A stretch of 7,144 bases of DNA from CAZWDL01 sp964632995. Lineage in GTDB: Bacteria > Bacteroidota > Bacteroidia > Chitinophagales > Saprospiraceae. Below the pieces are notes generated by a model. It did no database searches. It worked only from the letters and a program-made list of their open reading frames with translations, and was not told the DNA's origin. Every line of letters begins with the position of its first letter. The stretch's first letter is position 1. Shown one piece after another: positions 1 to 3,807 of this stretch. The stretch spans positions 1 to 7,144 of the forward strand of contig CAZWDL010000207.1 in the NCBI GenBank assembly GCA_964632995.1. The letters run 5' to 3'. Position numbers and translations under genes: made by a program.

Positions 1-2
1 AA

Positions 3-65
3 AAACGACTGAAGGAACTGGAGCGGAAGGTGGGGGATATCGATAAGAAGCTGAAGGGAGGGTGA
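3..65 (+). CDS. C-terminal end of a truncated plus-strand gene, coiled-coil tail
   Basis: The first 65 bases contain an open plus-strand frame of 20 codons ending in TGA at 63-65; the rest of the gene lies left of the window. The visible tail reads KRLKELERKVGDIDKKLKGG. Hydrophobic residues L, L, V, I and L are spaced 3-4-3-4, an ideal heptad pattern, in a Lys/Glu-rich background, so this is a parallel coiled-coil C-terminus. Such tails are common at the ends of Bacteroidota tail-fibre/S74-type and adhesin-like proteins, but the visible part is too short to assign a family. It is the only gene on the plus strand with a clear end, and it converges on the minus-strand small FISUMP gene and its intron. 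Confidence 0.6.
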   Translation, partial: KRLKELERKVGDIDKKLKGG

Positions 66-148
66 GGGTGGGAAAATTGGAGTGCTTCGATTTTCTTGGT
101 CTGCGGGGAAGCCCTGCGGAGAGCCCCACAAAACGCGGAAATAGTTTA

Positions 149-180
149 CCCTGTGGAATTTGACAGACTATTCCATAGGG
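149..180. repeat. Inverted repeat / hairpin of unknown role
   Basis: Two 11-nt arms (149-159, CCCTGTGGAAT; 170-180, ATTCCATAGGG) can pair along their full length with a single G.T wobble around a 10-nt loop. No T-run follows on either strand, so it is not a standard intrinsic terminator. Nearby bases 186-205 partly repeat the GTCAAATAGT/ACTATT theme, suggesting a small structured element or the end of a decayed mobile element. The stretch 66-236 otherwise shows no convincing gene. Confidence 0.4.
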
Positions 181-236
181 ACAAAGGGTCAAATAGTCGA
201 ATCCACCTACGCCAAGGCTCCGGCGGACAGGTAGTC

Positions 237-266
237 AAAAATTTTCCGGCTTTAGGCCGGAAAATT
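237..266 (-). terminator. Rho-independent terminator (minus strand)
   Basis: Perfect 11-bp arms AATTTTCCGGC (240-250) and GCCGGAAAATT (256-266) enclose a 5-nt loop. On the minus strand the hairpin is followed by TTTT (240-237), as expected for an intrinsic terminator. It lies immediately past the 3' end of the group II intron, so it most likely ends the transcript of the small FISUMP gene. The intron therefore appears to have inserted between that gene and its own terminator. Confidence 0.75.
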
Positions 267-271
267 AGTGT

Positions 272-326
272 GGGGTAAGAGGCCAACGCACCACCTTTAC
301 ATGCTGTACGTCAGCAACTCCCCCCC
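272..326 (-). ncRNA. Group II intron domain VI with branch-point A
   Basis: A G-run (326-320) followed by AG pairs with the 3' segment CTCTTACCCC. The four C (275-272) pair with G; A276 is unpaired; T277 and T278 form G.U wobbles; CTC (281-279) pairs with GAG. A bulged A beside G.U pairs, six nucleotides before the terminal C at 270, is the diagnostic branch-point arrangement that releases a lariat. The upper part of the stem is less certain. Confidence 0.8.
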
Positions 327-360
327 GAACCGTACGTGCGACTTTCACCGCATACGGCTC
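327..360 (-). ncRNA. Group II intron domain V (catalytic hairpin)
   Basis: On the minus strand this is exactly 34 nt, starting GAGCCGTATGCG and ending GTACGGTTC, with a central GAAA tetraloop. It carries the AGC catalytic triad at positions 2-4 and the two-nucleotide bulge region on the 3' side. This is the most conserved piece of group II introns and is intact here, so the ribozyme core may still be functional. Confidence 0.9.
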
Positions 361-405
361 TCCGTGTTCCTTGCAGGCGAATCGCCGCAAGCGCATAAAG
401 CCTTT

Positions 406-441
406 CATTAATCTTCATAAAGCATCCCGCTTTGATTAATG
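406..441 (-). ncRNA. Reduced domain IV hairpin of the group II intron
   Basis: Nested inverted repeats fold this into a compact stem: 8 bp (CATTAATC/GATTAATG), an asymmetric internal bulge of five bases, then 5 bp (AAAGC/GCTTT) closed by a 5-nt loop. It occupies the place where intron-encoded reverse transcriptases normally sit. A second small hairpin (about 373-392, TTGC..GCAA with an inner GGCG..CGCC) lies between it and domain V. Together they indicate an ORF-deleted but structurally maintained intron. Confidence 0.6.
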
Positions 442-882
442 AGTTTCCTTACGCTGAACACTGTCCCCCTTCCCCTTGCCCGTCCATTACAGACGCACCT
501 GGAGTACTACGGGGACTCCGTTGCCGTAGGCCTTTACAGCCCTTAGGCAATGAACAACGACTGATCAGTTACCACAGGTGTCCATTCCGTTCCTTAATAT
601 ATCCTCACCGGATACTCGGGACGCGCCGCTGACTTATGAAAACTCTCCAGGACATTGCTTTCATCGGCGCTGAGGAAGGTCATTCTCAAGAGCTTACCTT
701 CCGGTCGCTGCAGATACCTCCCTGGAACTTGGATTAGTGGAGTGTGCCACTTCACCATAGTAAAATAGCTAGGCCCTTAGTCTTGGCTTATCTCTTTCAG
801 CCGCAAAGAGCCGTTTCCGGCATGCTACGGTCACGCTCCCGTTTCCGAAAGTCGCTAAGCCGGTTGCTTTACACAGATGTTC

Positions 883-900
883 AAAGAAGTCAGACTTCTT
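883..900. repeat. 18-nt palindromic junction motif, copy 1
   Basis: AAGAAGTCTGACTTCTTT on the minus strand is nearly palindromic (8-nt arms around one base). It straddles the proposed intron 5' boundary. The same motif recurs at 3722-3739 and, with one change, at 5746-5763, each time 30-90 bp beyond the stop of a FISUMP gene. Confidence 0.6.
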
Positions 901-911
901 CTAGTCAGACT

Positions 912-934
912 GTGACCGGCTTCCAGCCGGCATC
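912..934 (-). other. Conserved post-stop hairpin of small FISUMP gene
   Basis: Starting at the last two bases of the TGA stop, a stem of about 6 bp forms (GCCGGC with GCCGGT, including one G.T) around a loop of about 5 nt that contains GAA. It aligns without gaps to the hairpins at 3785-3807 and 5801-5823. Stem position 6/18 covaries (C-G here, T-A in the others). There is no U-tract, so termination is unlikely; conserved structure at a fixed spot after a FISUMP coding end suggests a recombination or retrohoming signal. Confidence 0.6.
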
Positions 935-1568
935 AATCGTTGCCGTTAGACGGCGCACCCTGGACGCAGCGGCAAGATAGCCTGTTCGACTTACGGACGC
1001 TGAGCCGGGCAAGCTCGCTGTCGTGGAAGCGGTAGTGCCACGCTCTGCCTGCATCCCGCTCCGTAGCGCTCCAGTAGTGGCCCCAGTCGCCCAGGTCTTC
1101 GAATTCGCCATCAGGGTCGCCGCTGCCGCCGAGCTGCGCGGAAAAGCCGCTGGATCCGCCTTCGATCAGTGTGGAATAACCCTTTACGAAGCTTCCTACA
1201 CTTCTGGTGGAGCCACCATAATCTAGATACCCCCCAGATGCAATAGCTAAAGCTTTCCACTCGTCATCGGTAGGTAGTCGCCATCCCAACTCTTCACAGG
1301 CTTTTTTCGCCGCCTCCCAGGTATAGAGCCGGCCGTATTTGGCGCAATTGGCCGGATTGTTATCGTAACACCAGGAATCGGGAACGTCAACATAGAGGTT
1401 TTGGGTCATCCAGGTCAGGCCGTTATAAGTGCTGGTCGAATAGGGAAAAGGGTCGGACTGAGAGAAGAGAAGACCGGGTAAAAAGATCAGGAACAGAACG
1501 ATTCCCTGAAGGTTTTTAACAGGGAAGGCAATGAAGGCTTTTTCCCCGACCATGGGCGATGGTGTCAT
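933..1568 (-). CDS. Small exported FISUMP-domain protein
   Basis: A 211-residue protein beginning at ATG 1568. Residues about 18-36 are strongly hydrophobic (IVLFLIFLPGLLFS), a signal peptide or N-terminal anchor. Nearly all of the rest is one FISUMP domain (TIGR02145; about residues 45-203): NGLTWMTQNL, paired cysteines in CYDNNPANC, YGRLYTWEAA, GWRLPTDDEW, EGGSSGFSAQLGG, YWSATE and a closing SCRCV. FISUMP domains are typical of surface or secreted Bacteroidota/Fibrobacter proteins of unknown ligand and are related to C-type-lectin/formylglycine-enzyme-like folds. A TTG at 1613 would add 15 residues, but it lies inside the predicted -7 promoter element, so ATG 1568 (or 1553) is preferred. 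Residues 169-196 differ strongly from the paralogue at 5822-7120, whereas the framework motifs agree. A group II intron follows the stop. Confidence 0.85.
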   Translation of the reverse strand: MTPSPMVGEKAFIAFPVKNLQGIVLFLIFLPGLLFSQSDPFPYSTSTYNGLTWMTQNLYVDVPDSWCYDNNPANCAKYGRLYTWEAAKKACEELGWRLPTDDEWKALAIASGGYLDYGGSTRSVGSFVKGYSTLIEGGSSGFSAQLGGSGDPDGEFEDLGDWGHYWSATERDAGRAWHYRFHDSELARLSVRKSNRLSCRCVQGAPSNGND

Positions 1569-1610
1569 GTCTTGGTTTTTTGCAAAAAAGCGATTAAACC
1601 ATTTTAAATT

Positions 1611-1641
1611 CAATAATACGAATTGTTGTGGAAACGTCCAA
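1611..1641 (-). promoter_or_regulatory. Bacteroidota-type promoter for small FISUMP gene
   Basis: Minus-strand TTG (1641-1639), a 20-bp spacer, then TATTATTG (1618-1611) match the Bacteroidota sigma-ABfr layout (TTG at -33, TAnnTTTG at -7) with one mismatch in the -7 box. The start of transcription would fall near 1604, about 35 nt before ATG 1568. This decides against the upstream TTG start codon at 1613. The 9-mer AATTCGTAT at the 5' side of the -7 box also occurs upstream of the caspase gene (5549-5541). Confidence 0.5.
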
Positions 1642-1676
1642 TTTTGCGGATTTTCAGGGCGCGAACCGATATTTTA

Positions 1677-1837
1677 GAGCGTGTCTAAAATTCGTTTTTG
1701 AAGCCGAAAATGGCCAGATTTGGGTTCTGGCGAAGCCATTTTTGAGCTTCGTAGCAGCGCTCCGGGGCGAAAAAATGGCAAAGTCAGGTTCCAAAAATGG
1801 TCATTTGCAAGCCAAAGGATGAAATTTAGACACGCTC
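1677..1837. mobile_element. MITE with 17-bp terminal inverted repeats and TTA duplication
   Basis: The left end GAGCGTGTCTAAAATTC (1677-1693) is matched at 16 of 17 positions by the reverse complement of the right end (1821-1837). Both ends are bordered by TTA (1674-1676 and 1838-1840), a TNA-type target duplication as made by some IS5-family elements. At 161 bp with no transposase frame it is a non-autonomous MITE. Internally, 1700-1714 and 1735-1750 form a further imperfect inverted repeat (GAAGC..AAAATGGC with GCCATTTT..GCTTC), so a single strand can fold into a long hairpin. It lies about 36 bp upstream of the small FISUMP promoter. Confidence 0.8.
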
Positions 1838-1964
1838 TTAACAAACCCGGCAGTAGTGTTCAGGGCCAGGAGCGGTGGCCAGGGCCAATGAGACGGATAG
1901 TAAGTTATTGAAAAACAGCGGGTTGAGAGGCAGGGTGATACTTCCGCCTTCGGCACCGCTTCCT

Positions 1965-2000
1965 AAGGGTCTTCGTTAACGCGAGGGCCCTTTTTATTTT
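1965..2000 (+). terminator. Orphan intrinsic terminator (plus strand)
   Basis: AAGGGTCTTCG pairs with CGAGGGCCCTT (11 bp with two G.T wobbles; 1965-1975 with 1982-1992) around the loop TTAACG, followed on the plus strand by TTTATTTT. No plus-strand gene of convincing length lies upstream; the nearest frame is about 20 codons and ends in TAA at 1964-1966. On the minus strand it follows xisI but lacks a U-tract. It may be the leftover end of a lost gene or may block transcription entering xisHI from the antisense side. The stretch 1838-1964 otherwise shows nothing recognisable. Confidence 0.6.
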
Positions 2001-2012
2001 CTCACGTTTAGG

Positions 2013-2351
2013 TTATGAGGTAGTAGAAATAACTTCAGGCAGTGAGTACGGTGCTTCGAAGCCAAAAACGATATCAGAGGCATCGACGCCCAATTCTATC
2101 AGGCGGTTTGCGATGGGAGTATCTGTTTTGTCTTCATGGATCCAGACTTTATCCTCTTTTACTTCCAGGTGGAAGGCAAGGGTGTGGATGTACTTTTTCT
2201 GGTGCCACCCCATCGTGATGAGCAAGTAATGAGATTGGTCTTCGCTGACGATCGCCTGGTTGTAGATGTCAGGTAAATCGGAGGCGCGATAAGTTTCTTG
2301 TAGAAGTACTTCCTCGCGGATTATTTTTTTATATCGACTTATTTTATCCAT
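2013..2351 (-). CDS. xisI: XisI-family protein
   Basis: A 112-residue protein, close to the usual XisI length of about 110. Recognisable family features are the N-terminal MDKISRYKKIIREEVL, the central HYLLITMGWHQKKYIHTLAFHLEV, the segment KVWIHEDKTDTPIANRLIELGV, and the C-terminal DIVFGFEAP. XisI was named as a factor controlling excision of the fdxN element in heterocystous cyanobacteria, where it works with XisH. The family is far more widespread than that element and its general function is unknown. The start ATG (2351-2349) lies inside the end of xisH, with a 13-bp overlap, so the two are translationally coupled. No excision element or site-specific recombinase is visible nearby. Family assignment is firm; the biological role is not. 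Confidence 0.9.
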   Translation of the reverse strand: MDKISRYKKIIREEVLLQETYRASDLPDIYNQAIVSEDQSHYLLITMGWHQKKYIHTLAFHLEVKEDKVWIHEDKTDTPIANRLIELGVDASDIVFGFEAPYSLPEVISTTS

Positions 2352-2755
2352 TGCACGATGCTTTGTTGATCAACATTTATGACAACCGCTTTGATACTAT
2401 ACTGTTGGAACCTTTTAAATAAAAACGGTACTCCGGCAATTCTGTTGAATGCTATATCAGAAAGAGCTAAGAAGATTTCTCTGTCAATTCCTTCATCGTT
2501 TAGTCCATCTCGATAGAGCATATACTGGCCGAAAGTCTCGTAGAAAGAGTAAACAATGGATGGCGTCACAAGCGATTTAATTTCCACTGCAATTTTTTCT
2601 TCTCCTCTTTCAGCTGTAATCACTCGTTCCGCCCCCAAATCAATTTTAATGATGGTTCCACCAGTGGGGATACGTAATGGATCATCCGTAATGATCCAGC
2701 CATCCTTTTTTAGGGCCGTCACTACAGACTGGTGTATTTGGTCTCTTTCTGCCAT
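2339..2755 (-). CDS. xisH: XisH-family PD-(D/E)XK nuclease-like protein
   Basis: A 138-residue protein matching the XisH family over its full length: N-terminal MAERDQIHQSVVTALKKDGW, then ITDDPLRI, IDLGAERVI, and the core IAVEIKSL. XisH belongs to the PD-(D/E)XK nuclease-like superfamily; the visible metal-site candidates are D39, E58 and K60, and the downstream FGQYMLYR helix carries the conserved Q77. These residues are intact, so nuclease activity is possible but untested. It is first in a two-gene unit with xisI, overlapping it by 13 bp. Upstream, TATCTTTA (2774-2767, minus strand) resembles a -7 element, but no well-spaced -33 TTG was found. In cyanobacteria XisH acts with XisI in fdxN element excision; here the pair stands alone. 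Confidence 0.9.
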   Translation of the reverse strand: MAERDQIHQSVVTALKKDGWIITDDPLRIPTGGTIIKIDLGAERVITAERGEEKIAVEIKSLVTPSIVYSFYETFGQYMLYRDGLNDEGIDREIFLALSDIAFNRIAGVPFLFKRFQQYSIKAVVINVDQQSIVQWIK

Positions 2756-2775
2756 TTTTCGTCAGATAAAGATAG

Positions 2776-2916
2776 CAAATTACCCTCTTTGATACACCAA
2801 AACCTGAAGTTGATCTGGAAAAGATGGCGCTGAAGAAGCACAAAAAGGCCCATGAGCGGGCTGTCAACGGGTCGTTGTCCAATACAGATCTGAAGAAATG
2901 GGAAAGCCGGCCTTAA
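2776..2916 (+). pseudogene. Plus-strand coding remnant (3' end of an unidentified gene)
   Basis: After an in-frame TAG at 2773-2775 the plus strand is open to TAA at 2914-2916. The segment DLEKMALKKHKKAHERAV is followed by NGSLSNTDLKKWESRP, which has the amphipathic, Lys/Glu-rich character of a genuine protein tail rather than a shadow frame. An ATG at 2824 could start a 30-residue peptide, but no full domain is present. It ends 12 bp before the stop of the shortened Uma2 gene, in the opposite orientation, so it probably marks a recombination junction that brought in the end of another gene. The family is not recognised. Confidence 0.4.
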
Positions 2917-2928
2917 ATGAAGGTATTA

Positions 2929-3387
2929 TTAATTTGAAAAATAATAGGAATCAATTTCCTGCTGGTCCAGATTGACGAGCCAGTATTCCGGAATACCGCT
3001 TTCGGCATAGATCGGTAGTTTTATGTTGCGATCGTAGTCGATGGAAGTATCTGCCACTTCAATGACCAACAGCACATTATCCGCGGTGGGAAGACGGTCG
3101 GCGTAGCGTTTTTCAGTTCTTTCGAGGATAGCAATATCAGGCTCCGGCTCATTGTATTTATGGATCCGTACCGGATTCTGAATGCTGACGATCACTTTGC
3201 GCCCCAGTTTTTCCAACAGTAATTCATTCAGCAAATTGACACAGGACAGATACCGGCTTCCAATAGGAGTCTTCTTGATAATTTCACCATTGATCAATTC
3301 AAGACCTCGCTCTTGCAGAATACCTACTTCCGCCATTTTGTGATATTCCTCCGCAGTAATCAGCCTTTTAGAGACTTGAATGGACAT
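2929..3387 (-). CDS. Uma2-family (DUF820) endonuclease-like protein, C-terminally shortened
   Basis: A 152-residue protein. It opens with KRLITAEEYHKM, then ERGLELINGEII, PVRI, EPEPDIAIL, the core VLLVIEVADTSIDYDRNIKL, and PIYAESGIPEYWLVNL. These are the standard Uma2/DUF820 blocks, a PD-(D/E)XK nuclease fold; likely active-site residues are E30, D84, E110 and K123, all present. Most family members run to about 185-200 residues, with a further strand and a GExL..PxF-like tail; here the protein stops soon after EIDSYYFSN. The shortening coincides with an oppositely oriented coding remnant, implying loss of the native 3' end. The catalytic core may be complete, but folding or activity could be affected. 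Uma2 genes are abundant in cyanobacteria and some Bacteroidota and their biological role is unknown. Confidence 0.85.
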   Translation of the reverse strand: MSIQVSKRLITAEEYHKMAEVGILQERGLELINGEIIKKTPIGSRYLSCVNLLNELLLEKLGRKVIVSIQNPVRIHKYNEPEPDIAILERTEKRYADRLPTADNVLLVIEVADTSIDYDRNIKLPIYAESGIPEYWLVNLDQQEIDSYYFSN

Positions 3388-3407
3388 GTTCTTATTTTTT
3401 CTCTAAA

Positions 3408-3415
3408 CAAAGGTA
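3408..3415 (-). promoter_or_regulatory. -7 element upstream of the Uma2-type gene
   Basis: On the minus strand TACCTTTG is a perfect match to the Bacteroidota TAnnTTTG box, 20 bp before the ATG at 3387. No TTG is found at the expected -33 distance, so only half of the promoter is supported. The 5' leader would be about 15 nt. Confidence 0.4.
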
Positions 3416-3521
3416 ACATTTTCGGGCGTATGCCTTCGGCAGATGGGGGTTCAGGATCTGATGGACCTGCAGCGGACGTTTCCGGCGGTGTGAGTGATGA
3501 CGAAATTGGGATTAAAAAAGT
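3416..3521. other. Unassigned stretch between Uma2 promoter and intron fragment
   Basis: About 105 bp with no match to the full intron copy. The plus strand is open through it in two frames (for instance a Gly/Ser/Asp-rich stretch starting at ATG 3430, and QMGVQDLMDLQRTFPAV ending in TGA near 3494), which hints at a gene fragment. Neither frame has a recognisable family and the first runs into intron antisense sequence. It is probably foreign DNA joined where the intron copy was broken. Confidence 0.3.
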
Positions 3522-3734
3522 GAAGGTCATTCGCAAGAGCTTTCCTCCAGGCCTTTATGTGAAACTCCCTGAGACTTGGATTGGTAGAGTGTGCCACTTC
3601 TCTTAGCTTGACTCTTCGTCTTGGTCTATCTCTTTCGTCCTCAAAGAGCCATTGCCCACATGCGTGTGGTCACGCTTCCGTTTCCGAAAGTCGCTAAGTC
3701 GTTTGCTTTACACAGATTTTCAAAGAAGTCAGAC
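3522..3734 (-). mobile_element. Truncated group II intron 5' fragment (second copy)
   Basis: On the minus strand this starts with the same GTCTGACTTCTTTGAA as the intron at 270-895 and follows it through CTGTGTAAAGCAA, CTTAGCGACTTTCGGAAACG, GAAAGAGATA, GAAGTGGCACACTC and AATCCAAGT. Similarity ends after GAATGACCTTC at about 3522. Domains IV-VI are absent, so it cannot splice. Scattered substitutions and a small indel relative to the other copy show that the two are not a fresh duplication. It lies about 70 bp beyond the stop of the caspase-FISUMP gene. Confidence 0.8.
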
Positions 3735-3741
3735 TTCTTCT

Positions 3742-3775
3742 AGTGGCGAAGGACAGGATTTGTTTCTTCACCACT
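3742..3775. repeat. Stem-loop between caspase-FISUMP stop region and intron fragment
   Basis: AGTGGCGAAG (3742-3751) pairs with CTTCACCACT (3766-3775) over 10 positions, with one wobble/mismatch and a 14-nt loop. The segment corresponding to one arm and loop is also found after the 5822-7120 gene (minus-strand AGTGGTGAAG then AACAAAT), but the whole stem-loop is missing behind the small FISUMP gene, where its flanks are joined directly. No T-run follows. Confidence 0.45.
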
Positions 3776-3784
3776 GGTCAGACT

Positions 3785-3807
3785 GTAACTGGATTCTTGC
3801 CAGCGTC
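3785..3807 (-). other. Conserved post-stop hairpin of caspase-FISUMP gene
   Basis: This aligns base for base with the hairpins at 912-934 and 5801-5823. The stem GCTGG/CCAGT (one G.T) encloses a 7-nt loop, CAAGAAT, with the shared GAA. It begins within the stop codon. No U-tract follows. Confidence 0.55.

Larger units (their letters stand above)
270..895 (-). mobile_element. ORF-less group II intron, near full length (626 nt)
   Basis: Read on the minus strand, this begins at 895 with GTCTGAC, one base off the GUGYG consensus, and continues into a domain I-like sequence. It ends at 270 with the AY dinucleotide AC. Domain V (327-360) is a canonical 34-nt hairpin, and domain VI (272-326) has a bulged A at 276 next to two G.U pairs. 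Domain IV, which would normally hold the maturase/reverse-transcriptase gene, is only a short hairpin (406-441). The element therefore cannot encode its own mobility and would depend on a maturase supplied in trans. It is inserted about 37 bp beyond the stop codon of the small FISUMP gene, in the same orientation, so splicing would only affect that gene's 3' UTR. The exact 5' boundary is uncertain because of the non-consensus third base. Confidence 0.87.

Noticed and set aside
96..278. 60-codon plus-strand open frame
   Set aside because: It runs through the inverted repeat, the terminator and the intron 3' end, and has no protein-like pattern.
270..895. Intron-encoded reverse transcriptase or DGR reverse transcriptase
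   Set aside because: No RT motifs (such as YxDD) occur on either strand, and domain IV is only a hairpin.
912..934. Intrinsic terminator of the small FISUMP gene
   Set aside because: The hairpin is short and followed by CACAGTCTGAC rather than a U-tract; a far better terminator lies at 237-266.
432..980. Plus-strand open frames across the intron
   Set aside because: They are antisense to a structured group II intron and to the 3' end of the small FISUMP gene; composition is Arg/Ser/Pro-rich as in shadow frames.
1569..1613. TTG start extending the small FISUMP protein by 15 residues
   Set aside because: The TTG lies inside the predicted -7 promoter box, and an ATG with a good signal peptide follows.
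2013..2755. fdxN-like excision element
   Set aside because: No recombinase gene, matching attachment repeats or interrupted gene is visible around xisH-xisI.
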